A stretch of 64,000 bases of DNA from Symbiodinium natans (taxonomy: Eukaryota > Sar > Dinophyceae > Suessiales > Symbiodiniaceae), in the NCBI GenBank assembly GCA_905221605.1, contig CAJNDS010001446.1, positions 853,815 to 917,814 of the forward strand. Reading direction: 5' to 3'. Both the position numbers and the translations under genes were made by a program. Below, piece by piece: positions 47,901 to 58,097 of this stretch. The notes under the pieces were generated by a model. It saw only the letters and a list, made by a program, of their open reading frames with translations. It was not told the DNA's origin and searched no databases. Each line of letters starts with the position of its first letter. Position 1 is the first letter of the stretch.

Positions 47901-49570
47901 GCCATCCAAGAGGCTGGATACACGGGCCTATTCACCGCGACGCAAGAGAAGCTTAGGGGAGCGACGGGTAGCTGTTTTAACCTCTTTTGTGGGGGTTTAG
48001 GGTTTAGGGTTTGGGGTTTAGGGTTGCTTCCGAAGCCCCTGTTGAAACTCAATGGCGGGCCTGTGCGAAATTAAGCCTGAGCCCCTCAAGTGTTGACACC
48101 CACACCGCCCAAAGGAATGCGCTCATTCGCATTGGGCCAGCGGGAGCTCCCAAGGCGGACGGGATGGCGCCGGGCGCGGCGCTGAAGGTCTTCCGTGACA
48201 ACGAGGAGAGCGTGAACTCCTTCATGCTGTACTCCCTTCGGGGCCAGAAGCCCGTCTTGCAGGGATTTGAAGTGATTATAGGGTTGCTGCGCCTGTGGTG
48301 CGCAGCAGGTTTCTTGCAAGTTGAGTGCGCAGTAAGGAAGGGCTTCAGTCAGTTTGAGCACATGCTGTGCAACAAGCTGTCGGATTTCCGGGACAAGGGA
48401 TTTGCCGAGAAGCTGCTCCTCAAGTCGTTTGAGACAGCCTCGAAGTACCCCTTCACCACCGGCTTGTCGCAATGGGCGGAGGGGCCTGGGCTGCTACCAG
48501 AACATACGAAGTTCCCGTTCGTGCTGTGCCTGCGGCCTACTGACATCATTCGCGAGCACTTCGAGGAGTTCAAGCATGAGAAGTTCGAGCACATTCAAGA
48601 GCAGCTGGGCTTCCTGTGTCTTGGCCTAACGATGCCAAGCTTCTTTCCTGTTTCTGCAAGTCATGGCAGTAGATCTTATAGAACACAGTACTGAACCTGC
48701 ATATGAGTGGACCTACTCCACAAAAGATTGTTGTCCCGTGGGCTAGACAGCCCTGTCCTTCGCATGGAACGGGGGCTCATGACTCATGACAGGCCGGCCC
48801 TGTCGGACCTCTACGAAATCTGGGCTGCCCCAGAGCCCAAGACAAATCTCACGAAGATCGGAATGGTGAGTTTGCGCACCGAGTTCCGCAAGACGAAGTT
48901 CGGAGACACGGAGCTCTTCTTCCGAGCTTCAACCGCAATGGCAATTTAAAATTGCAGATTGCAGGCTAACCGGGACTTTGGGAAGAAAGGCGTTGAACAG
49001 TGCTTTCATGGTTCTGGACTAATTGCTATGTTTGCAGAGGATGAAGTATGTTGTTGTTGCTACCACTCTGTGTCAGTGTGTCGCTGTGCCCCTTTGTCTC
49101 TGTTTGAGGTTAGGTTGAGCCTTGGCTGCACTTCTTTTTGCCAGGATGTGAGCACTCAGGACATGACAGGTTCGAAAATGACCTGATGATTCGGGAAGAT
49201 TGGAAGCCAATTGTTGACGATCCGGACTTCTGGTTTGACGAGGGTGCCAACAACCGGTACCTTAGCCATAGTTGGTTACCATGTCAAATTGTTAAGAGTA
49301 CTCAAACCCAATCAGGAATAAACATTTGTTCTTTTAATATTGTCCCAACCATGAACTAGGTACAGTGATGTGGATCCGGGGGAGAAGGACTCCGGTCTTG
49401 GGCAGAATGCGTGGGCTGGTGGCTACAATCCAGCCGGCGTGTCCGAGATGATGAACGATGCCCAGCACACCGGGGGCTCACTGCTCGAAACGGGCTCCCG
49501 CCCGCGTTGCCCCTTCGCGTATCTCCATCAAGGCGAGAGCAGCATCGTCCACTCGCTGTTGTCGAAGTGA
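44994..49570 (+). CDS. Multi-exon catalase-superfamily protein with a signal peptide
   Basis: Proposed exons: 44994-45108 (MARFVFFATLLPAAAAVRS, a signal-peptide-like start), 45542-45607, 46369-46476, 47107-47165, 47287-47384, 47886-47950, 48115-48246, 48337-48603, 48793-48925, 49153-49256 and 49360-49570. Joins from 47107 onward are phase-consistent. At least one exon is missing between 45108 and 47107. Family landmarks in order: GHIKAIHPIGSVAVV (His likely the distal heme-pocket residue), GYTGLF, ALKVFRDNEESVNSFMLYSL, FEHMLCNKLSDF, KYPFTTGLSQWAEG, LYEIWA, FGDTELFFR, FENDLMIREDW. These parallel catalase-related proteins of algae and bacteria (SAN/GLF/LFFRxQR motifs). It is not a classical catalase; peroxidase or lipid-hydroperoxide activity is only a guess. 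The C-terminus adds about 85 unrecognised residues ending SSIVHSLLSK. Introns use GC, GA and GT donors. Confidence 0.6.
46148..46350 (-). repeat. Long CCCTAAA array in an intron
   Basis: About 28 units, then a C14 run, directly left of the exon at 46369. The opposed TTTAGGG array (46497-46580) lies directly right of that exon. Confidence 0.95.
46497..46580 (+). repeat. TTTAGGG array in an intron
   Basis: About twelve perfect units beginning 20 bp after the exon end at 46476. Confidence 0.95.
47413..47462 (-). repeat. CCCTAAA array
   Basis: Seven units within the intron 47385-47885, close to its 5' end. Confidence 0.9.
47757..47860 (-). repeat. CCCTAAA then CCCTAGA array
   Basis: About six CCCTAAA units pass into about eight CCCTAGA units, a seven-base variant expansion, just before the acceptor at 47885. 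Confidence 0.9.
49257..49359 (+). mobile_element. Introner-like element (copy 2) forming a catalase-gene intron
   Basis: A 103-bp GT-AG intron. GGTAC occurs at both exon junctions (CCGGTACC and TAGGTACAG), like a target-site duplication. CCATAGTTGGTTACCAT and TTTTAATATTGTCCC...ACCATGAACTAG are shared with 20510-20628. Removing it joins CG+G (Arg) and keeps the frame. Confidence 0.7.
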
Positions 49571-50787
49571 CCGTGCCTCCGGGCGAGGCATCCTACACTG
49601 CCTACATGACGGTCATGCCGCGGGTCTGGCCGACTCCCGACTTATAGCTTTATTGCAGCTTTCGTGAGTGCAGGTGCTTTCAGCAGAAAAAGCAAGCGAG
49701 CGGTGCCCTTCCACATCGGGAATTCAGCGTGGAGACTCCCAGAGACCCTTTCAACAGCTTAGCTCAAGGGGCTAAGACTCACCTTGAGCGTTCGGCACCC
49801 GAAACCGGGGTTTCCGGAAGATTTTGTCAAAACCTGGTTTTGACTAACAAAACCGGGTTCTTGCAAAATAATGACGGATAGAACCCGTAAATACCCGTCG
49901 GCAAACCCGTAAAAACCCATCGAAAACCCATAAACAAAAAAACCGTCGGCTTTGTTTTGGCCCTGCAAATCCCGGTTTTGGTTTCGAGAACCGGGAACCT
50001 TCTTTTTGTTGGGGGGTTTTGGTTGCTGAAGGCATGCATACCCCCTAAGGTTCCCATGTACTGATCCGTGCATGGTGTAGGATTGCTTTTGAAGCTGGAG
50101 GTGCCCCAACCCCCAATGAGCACCTGCGCCTCAGTTCGGCAAATCTTCACTCAAGTCAAGCGCGGTTGGGGGTTATGGAGCTTATAGTGTAGCCTTTACA
50201 CATGCTTTCGCTCAGCCTGCAACAGCCTGCGTGAGAAAGACACAGCGGTAGGCGGTGAGAGCTTGTCTAAAACCCAGGAGCCCCAGACCGCCCCGACTGA
50301 AATGCCGAATCTTTCAGCCCGTAGCCTTAAACCGCCCTAAGCTGCAACGCCTATAAGCCTCCTGAGCAAGGTACGGATCCCTTCTCCTCGCCTGCGTCTG
50401 ATGAGAAAAGGGGAGCTTTGACAGTTTCAGGGGTTCGGACAGATCCTAAACAACCTAAACCCAGCGTTTGGGGCCTTATAATATGGAGTCTCGAAGGCCT
50501 TCAGGATCTTGGCGCGAAAGCAGGTTAGGTTTATCCTTTTTTGAAGGGGCGCTTTTTTGGAGGTTTCGTCAGAAAGTTGATAGGCTTGAGCAAGCTCAGG
50601 GCTAGGTCGAGGGCAGTCGTATTTGATACGGTCCGATTTGAGGGCGAGGTCTCGATTTTGCATGTCCCCGTTGAGTCCCGCATGCGCGCGGTCGTTTATA
50701 TACTACGCACGGAAAAGGGACCACATGCCTGTGGGTTCTCACGAAATCCCACGAAGTCAAGGGAACCGCGATCTCGAAACCTTGAGC
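49571..50787. other. 3' flank with a CCGGTTT-rich hairpin region; no gene recognised
   Basis: At 49795-49998, CGAAACCGGGGTTTCCGG is a near palindrome. AACCCGTAAAAACCC-type words repeat, and GGTTTCGAGAACCGGG lies at the right, so this may be a further hairpin element. The rest shows overlapping frames without domains. Confidence 0.45.
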
Positions 50788-50873
50788 TTGGCATGATCCC
50801 CCTTGTAGCACCAGTCCCCCTAAATACCTTCCCAAAAATTCGACGCTGATATCTTATCGGGGGAGCATCCCAA
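50788..50873. mobile_element. Family D hairpin element, degenerate
   Basis: TTGGCATGATCCCCCTTGTA on the left and ATCGGGGGAGCATCCCAA on the right. Confidence 0.6.
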
Positions 50874-50902
50874 TCCTTTACCTTCCGAAACTCTTTGAAG
50901 AA

Positions 50903-51010
50903 GGGTTTAGGGTTTAGGGTTTGGGGTTTAGGGTTCCGGGTTTAGGGTTTTAGGGTTTGGGGTTTAGGGTTCCGGGTTTAGGGTTTAGGGTTTGGGTTTA
51001 GGGTTTAGGG
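50903..51010 (+). repeat. TTTAGGG array with GGGTTCCGGG variants
   Basis: Telomere-type units with duplicated GGTTCCGGGTTTAGG blocks. Confidence 0.85.
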
Positions 51011-51068
51011 GAATTCGTTCGAGGTCATAGGCGGTGGAGTCTCCCCCTCCCAGAAGCATCATGTGTAC

Positions 51069-51190
51069 TTAGAGAGCATGCAAAGGAAGACTGGACACAA
51101 AGCCCCTTACAACACGAAGATACTTGGCCACCTGCTGGAATACTTGAGATATGGACTTAAGCGCTGCAAGTCTGCGAGAGCTCGAGCCTG
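51069..51190 (+). CDS. Exon-like stretch, product unknown
   Basis: The frame reads YLESMQRKTGHKAPYNTKIL, then GHLLEYLRYGLKRCKSARA, with a protein-like, basic composition. TTTAGGG repeats lie to the left. The start and end are not fixed; an AG lies near 51052. Confidence 0.35.
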
Positions 51191-51460
51191 TCCTTATAGC
51201 ATACTGTGGGCTTTCGGGGGGAAGCGCCATATCCTGGGCTCTACCGGTTTTGAGGGCTTTTGTGGACTCAACAACCCCAGTCATGACTTTCCCGCAGCCT
51301 GGCCGACCGAAACTGGTTAGCTGCCCTGAGCTTTTCAGATTGCTAGTTCAAAAAGAAGGCCCTGCTTATAGGTTTCTGGAAAAATGTCTAGTAAGAGCTC
51401 TTCCTGTAGACCCCAGTCTACCCGGTTTCACGAAACTTTGAAGACCCGGTCTTACGGCAC

Positions 51461-51578
51461 TTGGAGGTTCATGGGTATTTAGAGGTAGGGCTATGAGTAG
51501 GGTAGTAATTTGTACTTATATCCTTACTTATAGGATACTTCTAACCCTACTTTCAACCACCCATGAACCCCCATGTAA
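51461..51578. mobile_element. Family A hairpin element
   Basis: TTGGAGGTTCATGGGTATTT on the left, CAACCACCCATGAACCCCCA on the right. Interior GAGGTAGGGCTATGAGTAGG is inverted as CTTCTAACCCTACTTT. Confidence 0.72.
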
Positions 51579-51779
51579 GCCCAGCAAATCCCAATAAAGA
51601 AACACTAGCCGGCAGCTTATCTAGGGCCGGGAGCAGGCCCTTTTTGTCCTTTGTTTTTGGGTTGGGGTTCCCTTATAATGCCCTCAATACCAAAAAGGGT
51701 ACCCTTATGTACGTAGGACCTTTAGGGTCTATTTGGCGCTGCGCTTGGCCTCGACCTCAAGGACTTCTGGGATTTTATG

Positions 51780-53830
51780 TTTTAAGGATATTATGCATTT
51801 TAAAATAGAAGAAAATCCTTAAAATCCGTAAAAAATAAAATCCGAGGCGCCGAATTTGGTTTTAGGAGAAGCCCCAAACGATTTAAATTTTTAAAAATCC
51901 TTAAAATCCATAAAAAATAAAATCAAAATAATTTATTTTTTAAGGATTTTAAGGATTTTATTCGATTTTAAAATGCATAAAATCCTTAAAAAATAAATTC
52001 GGCCTCTGATTTTATTTTTTTAAGGATATTATGCATTTTAAAATAGAAGAAAATCCTTAAAATCCGTAAAAAACAAAATCCGAGGCGCCGAATTTGGTTT
52101 TAGGAGAAGCCCCAAACGATTTAAATTTTTAAAAACCCTTAAAATCCATAAAAAATAAAATCAAAATAATTTATTTTTTAAGGATTTTAAGGATTTTATT
52201 CGATTTTAAAATGCATAAAATCCTTAAAAAATAAATTCGGCCTCTGATTTTATTTTTGTAAGGATTTTATGCATTTTAAAATAGAAGAAAATCCTTAAAA
52301 TCCTTAAAAAATAAAATCCGAGGCCGAATTTGGCTTTAGGAGAAGCCCCAAACGATTTAAATTTTTAAAAATCCTTAAAATCCATAAAAAATAAAATCAA
52401 AATAATTTATTTTTTAAGGATTTTAAGGATTTTATTCGATTTTAAAATGCATAAAATCCTTAAAAAATCAATTCGGCCTCTGATATTATTTTTTAAGGAT
52501 TTTATGCATTTTAAAATAGAAGAAAATCCTTAAAATCCTTAAAAAAATAAAATCCGAGGCCGAATTTGGTTTTAGGAGAAGCCCCAAACGATTTAAATTT
52601 TTAAAAATCCTTAAAATCCATAAAAAATAAAATCAAAATAATATATTTTTTAAGGCTTTTAAGGATTTTCTTCTATTTTAAAATGCATAAAATCCTTAAA
52701 AAATAATATCAGAGGCCGAATTTATTTTTTAAGGATTTTATGCATTTTAAAATCGAATAAAATCCTTAAAATCCTTAAAAAATAAATTATTTTGATTTTT
52801 TTTTTTAATGGATTTTCAGGATTTTTAAGAATTTAAATCGTTTGGGGCTTCTCCTAAAACCAAATTCGGCCTCGGATTTTATTTTTTAAGGATTTTAAGG
52901 ATTTTCTTCTATTTTAAAATGCATAAAATCCTTAAAAAAAAATCAGAGGCCGAATTTATTTTTTAAGGATTTTATGCATTTTAAAATCGAATAAAATCCT
53001 TAAAATCCTTAAAAAATAAATTATTTTGATTTTATTTTTTATGGATTTTAAGGATTTTTAAAAATTTAAATCGTTTGGGGCTTCTCCTAAAACCAAATTC
53101 GGCCTCGGATTTTATTTTTTAAGGATTTTAAGGATTTTCTTCTATTTTAAAATGCATAAAATCCTTAAAAAATAAAATCAGAGGCCGAATTTATTTTTTT
53201 AAGGATTTTATGCATTTTAAAATAGAAGAAAATCCTTAAAATCCTTAAAAAATAAATTATTTTGATTTTATTTTTTTTATGGATTTTAAGGATTTTTAAA
53301 AATTTAAATCGTTTGGGGCTTCTCCTAAAACCAAATTCGGCCTTTCTCCTATTTTAAAATGCATAAAATCCTTAAACAATAAAATCAGAGGCCGAATTTA
53401 TTTTTTAAGGATTTTATGCATTTTAAAATCGAATAAAATCCTTAAAATCCTTAAAAACAAATTATTTTGATTTTATTTTTTATGGATTTTAAGGATTTTT
53501 AAAAATTTAAATCGTTTGGGGCTTCTCCTAAAACCAAATTCGGCCTCGGATTTTATTTTTTAAGGATTTTAAGGATTTTCTTCTATTTTAAAATGCATAA
53601 AATCCTTAAAAAATAAATTCGGCCTCTGATTTTATTTTTTAAGGATTTTATGCATTTTAAAATAGAAGAAAATCCTTAAAATCCTTAAAAAATAAATTAT
53701 TTTGATTTTATTTTTTATGGATTTTAAGGATTTTTAAAAATTTAAATCGTTTGGGGCTTCTCCTAAAACCAAATTCGGCGCCTCGGATTTTATTTTTTAC
53801 GGATTTTAAGGATTTTCTTCTATTTTAAAT
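51780..53830. repeat. AT-rich array of about 237-bp units in head-to-head orientation
   Basis: The marker GGTTTTAGGAGAAGCCCCAA occurs in forward orientation near 51860, 52095, 52330 and 52565. It occurs in reverse complement (TTGGGGCTTCTCCTAAAACC) near 52840, 53075, 53312, 53518 and 53752. Within each unit AAGGATTTTAAGGATTTT and its complement alternate, so units are themselves hairpin-prone. The arms meet near 52690. No ORF of note. Confidence 0.9.
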
Positions 53831-54215
53831 CAAGCTCCTAGGCGCCTAAGCGCCTACTTCTTCAACCCTTAAAACCTTAAACCAGTTCCTAAGCTACCCC
53901 CTGCACTAGTAGATCCTTAAACCCTAAGCTCCAAAGCTCCTAAGCTCCTCGGCGCCTACCCCCTAAACCCCTAAACCCCTAAACCCTTAAACCCTAAACC
54001 CTAAGCTCCTGAGGTCCTAAGCACCTAAGTGCCTACCCCCTAAATCCTTAAACCCTCCTAAGCTCCTAAGCTCCTAAGCGCCTAAGCGCCTACCCTTAAA
54101 CCTTAAATCAAACCCTATACTCCTAGGCTCCGAAATCCTTAAACCTAAACCCTAAACCCTAAACCCTAAGCTCCTAAGCTCCTAAGAGCCTCAGCGCCTA
54201 CCCCCTAACCCTGAG
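53831..54215. repeat. GCTCCTAAGCGCCTA repeat block
   Basis: Words such as CTCCTAAGCTCCTAAGCGCC and CCTAGGCGCCTAAGCGCC recur between CCCTAAA-like segments. These are partly palindromic (TAGGCGCCTA). Confidence 0.75.
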
Positions 54216-54289
54216 ACCCCGGGACACCTTTTTAAATTTGAAAAATCCTTGCCTTCTTCTACGCTGAAATTTTCTAGGTTTTAAGGATG

Positions 54290-54580
54290 TTAAGAGATTT
54301 TAATATTTAAAAGGAGCTTTCGTTTTTGAGGTTGAGGGCACGCTAGGGCTGACAAAAACCCTATGCTAGGGTTTACAACAAATTAAAACCCTTTCGCTTG
54401 AACGTGTTTACAAACACACCTTCGTTTTCGAGGATGGGGGCACACCCAGGCTTACAAAAATCCCGTCGTTTTTGAAGTTTAGGACACACTAGGGTTTACG
54501 CAAAAACGCAGGCGCACCAGGTTGATAAACAAACCTTTCGTTTTTTGATGTTGAGGACATATCAAGGTTCAAATCGAACC
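54290..54580. repeat. Degenerate 60-70 bp repeats with TTTCGTTTTTGAGGTTGAGG
   Basis: Related segments (CTTTCGTTTTTGAGGTTGAG, GACACACTAGGGTTTAC) recur near 54318, 54420, 54467 and 54535. Confidence 0.6.
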
Positions 54581-54839
54581 TTTTCGTTAAAGCAATGATG
54601 GTGCTTTAAGGTTTTGCAAAACAACAACGTTCCTTAACGTTGTTGCAGTCTTACTTTTTCAATGCTTCAAGATCTTTACCAGGCTACAAGAAGTGCATTT
54701 TTGTAAACAAATCGTATGATTGAGGTCTCTGGTCTCCACCCTACAGTTTAATATTTTGCGGTAACCATAACTAAAACTGTTTGCATCGTTCAGTTACAGT
54801 GATTGCGCCCAATGTGATATCTTGAGCCTCCCAAATATT

Positions 54840-54900
54840 ATGAAAAAAATGAAGACCTGAATTCAAAATACTATAAAAAATGAAGACCTGAATTCAATTA
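54840..54900 (+). repeat. Tandem duplication of AAAAAATGAAGACCTGAATTC
   Basis: Two copies about 34 bp apart (only part of the unit is quoted). Confidence 0.75.
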
Positions 54901-54939
54901 TTCAAAATGTTCAAATTATGGGCTCTCTAAAAGACTTAA

Positions 54940-55029
54940 CACCCTTTAAATAGCTCAGTGTGGTTCTTTTATTCATCGTATCTCTCTCCATCTTTTTCTC
55001 TTTCGCTCTCGCTTTCTCTCTGTCTCTCC

Positions 55030-55062
<33 letters not shown>

Positions 55063-57901
55063 GCTCCCTCTCTCTTCTCTTTGTCTCTGTCTCTCTCTGT
55101 CTCTCTCCTTCTCTGCCTCCTTCCCTCCTTCCTGCCATCATTCCTTTCTCTTCCCCTCTTCCTTCTTCTTGTTCTTTCCTCTTTCCTCCTCGCCCCTCCC
55201 GTTTTTTACTTGCCATTCAACATCCTTCAAGAAGTGTCCCCTTTTGCCCTTTCGCAGTCTTCTCTCAAACCCCTGGGAGGCCCTTTCAGGGAGCCCCTTC
55301 AAGGAACCCGAAAACGGCGGGGCCCTGGTGGATATTGAAAGAAGCAGATTCGCAGAAGGAGGGAAGGAGAACGACAGACACGGAGCAAGAGATAGAGAAA
55401 CAGAAAAAGGAGAGAGAAGCAACTGTCCTCTCCAAGCTGTTTTCAGAGTGGCCCCAAAGACTGGGGTGGGCGTGAGTTCGCCCCTTGCCACTCGAAAGCC
55501 TCCCTTTCTTGAAAGAAACAAGAGGCAGGAACCCCTTCTGTCAAAGAATCCGTGTCAGAAGACAAAAGGATACTGCGATAGCCCCTCATTCGTATTTTAA
55601 TTCCTCCCAAATGCTTTCGGCTCTTTTCTTGATAGATGAGTGGGTCCGTCCGCTCCGATTGAAATGAGAGAGTTTATTTTCTTAGAATGAACCGTTCCGT
55701 GTATTCTTAATCAGAGGTAGCCCTGCCTATGTTGAATACAGATGAGGGCGTTGTCCTGAAAGGCCCTCCTGTTCTAAGGAACACCGTGAACGATAGAACC
55801 CTTCATTTGAAAAGGAATCAACGAGTCCATCCAGTATTTCAATAAATGACAGGATTTCGTTGTTCTTCGGAATGCTATTGTCTTTAAGAAGCTTTCTTTC
55901 TCCTTCCTTTCGTTTTCGCTCTTCGTGCGCCCGCTTTCTGCACTCTCCCTTTCTTGTGTCCCTTTTGCGGCCCTTTCTTCCTCTGTTCCTTTTGTCATTA
56001 AGTAGGGGGGGTAGAAGAAGGGCAAGGTTAAGCAAGGAGAATGAAGGGAATGATATGATGGAAGGAGGACTTCTCCAGCTCCTCGTAACTACTTCTCTAC
56101 ATGTCTCTGTGTGGTTTTTCTTCTTGGCAATATGGGGGCTCTTGGAGGCCCCTGGGAGACGCTCTCTGAAGGCCGCCCGAAACTCTTGGGGCGGCTCAGA
56201 GGGGTTTGGAGTGTGTGGAAAGAGGCAGTGCGGGACCATGTCCAGAACAGGACCCATCGTTTGTACAGGGTCCGCCTCGTAAAGTCAGAAAGGATGAGCA
56301 ATTGAACAGAAAACGCCGGGGGGCACCGGAGTGAGAGAGATGGAGACAGATAGAGAAGCAAAGAGAAGGAGACAACAATTAGGGAGAAGAGGAAGAAGGA
56401 AGACAGTGAAAGAGCGACAGATAGGGGAACAGGGTGAAGGAAACAAAAACAATGAAGGAGAGGAAGAAGGAAGCGATGGTGAAAAGAGGGCCGCTTGGAG
56501 AACAAAAAGGGGTCAAGCAGGACACTTGTTTTTGTTATCCACTGTTCCTTTTCCTCACCCCTTACACTTATGTCCCGAGCATTGCTCACGCCTTTCTTCC
56601 ACGGTCTTTGTCCTTCATTTCTCCTCTCTATCTCTCTATCTTCCCTCTAGCTCTCCTTCCTTTCTTTTCCATGTTCGTTCTCCTCCTTGACCCCGCTCTC
56701 GCTTTTCTCGTGTCCAGCCCATGAGCCTTTCCTCTTCTGTTCCTTTTGCCATTAAGTGGGGGGATAGAAAAGGCAAGGTTAAGCAAGGAGAAGGAAGGGC
56801 ATTATAAGATGGCGGACTATGATCTGTCTCTTTCTGCGAGGAAAGGAAGAGGTGAGGGAGGGGAGGAGAGGCAATGTCTCATGTCGAGCTGGGAGGGAGG
56901 GTTGGATGCTACTGGAAGCTCTAGCCTCTAAAGGCCCCTACATTCGGGAGGCTCCCGGGAGCCCCTGCCAACTCCCGAGGCCCCTGAGACACAGCAACAT
57001 TGGGATGGGATAGGGTATCTCTCGCTTCCTCTTCTTTTTTTCCTCATTTCTTGCTTGTTCCATCCTTTCTCACTCGATTTCGCCCCCCCCCCCTCTCTGT
57101 GTTCCGCCTTCGCCCGCCTTGTTCCATGCCCTGCCCTTCCCTCCTTTCCACATCCTTCTCAAACGAGAAAGCAAGAGAACGATGAGAAGGAGAGGTGAGA
57201 GGGACGAAAAAGGCAAGGAAATGAAGATTTCGCCCTGCCCTCTCTGTCACTTCTCTCATCCGCTTTCACCCCTTCCCTCTCACCACTCCATGCTCTATGC
57301 TAAGAAAGGAATAGGAGAGGAAGAGAGGAGTGGGAGGAAGAAGATTGGCAGAGGAAAAAGGGACTTCTTCCCTTTCATTTAGCTTTGGCTTACGGTATCC
57401 CAAACACCAAAATACAGATGGGTCTTTGGGAGGGGGGCTTGAAAATGCTACAGACTTTAGCAGAGCATATGAAATATTGAACTACTGGACCCCATCGCCG
57501 AGTAAGCGCTCCAGCTGCTTAATCGGCCCTGGGTTGGAAGCTTAAAGATTGACGATGCCGGGAAGCTCTCCCCGCGCATCTTCAGTCCTGATCCTTCGGC
57601 CTCAAGGCCGATTGAGCGCTCCACCTGCTTAATCGGCCCTGGGTTTGAAGATTGAACTTGCCCGGGAACTCTCCCCGGAGCACCTTCAATCCTAGATTCT
57701 CAACCCTGGGCCGGTTAGGCAGATGAAGTGCTTAATCGGCAGGGGTTTGGTGTTGAAGATACTCCGGGGAGAGTTCCCCGGCATATTCAATATTCAATCT
57801 TCAATCCAAGGGCCGATTAAGCAGCAGGTGGAGTGCTTAATCGGCCCTGTGTTTGAAGATTGAAGATTGAAGATGCCCGGGAATTCTCCCCGGAGCATCT
57901 T
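54940..57901. repeat. Segmental duplication, copy 1 (2.96 kb)
   Basis: Begins ACACCCTTTAAATAGCT and ends CCCCGGAGCATCT just before the same start word at 57903. CT/GA-rich, with a TCTCTC microsatellite at about 55005-55110. Base-by-base comparison by eye with 57903 onward shows very few substitutions (offset 2990 after the microsatellite). Open frames on both strands (for example 55727-56257 on -) have no recognisable domain and are duplicated only because the DNA is. Confidence 0.93.
57525..57900. repeat. Cluster of palindromic CGATTAAGC / GCTTAATCGG modules
   Basis: GGCCGATT(A/G)AGC...GCTTAATCGGCCC and CCGGGGAGAGTTCCCCGG type words recur in both orientations every 60-80 bp. The same cluster, slightly diverged, is at 62095-62545. 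Confidence 0.8.
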
Positions 57902-57966
57902 CACACCCTTTAAATAGCTGAGTGTGGTTCTTTTATTCATCGTATCTCTCTCCATCTTTTTCTCTT

Positions 57967-58037
<71 letters not shown>

Positions 58038-58047
58038 CTTCTCTTTG

Positions 58048-58097
<50 letters not shown>

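Noticed and set aside
54958-55475. Ser/Leu-rich membrane-like proteins
   Set aside because: They are translations of the TCTCTC microsatellite.
55727-56257. 176-codon frame on -, with a near-identical copy at 58717-59250
   Set aside because: It is conserved between the two copies only because the DNA was recently duplicated. The frame overlaps open frames on +, has low-complexity Lys/Arg/Glu stretches and no recognisable domain.
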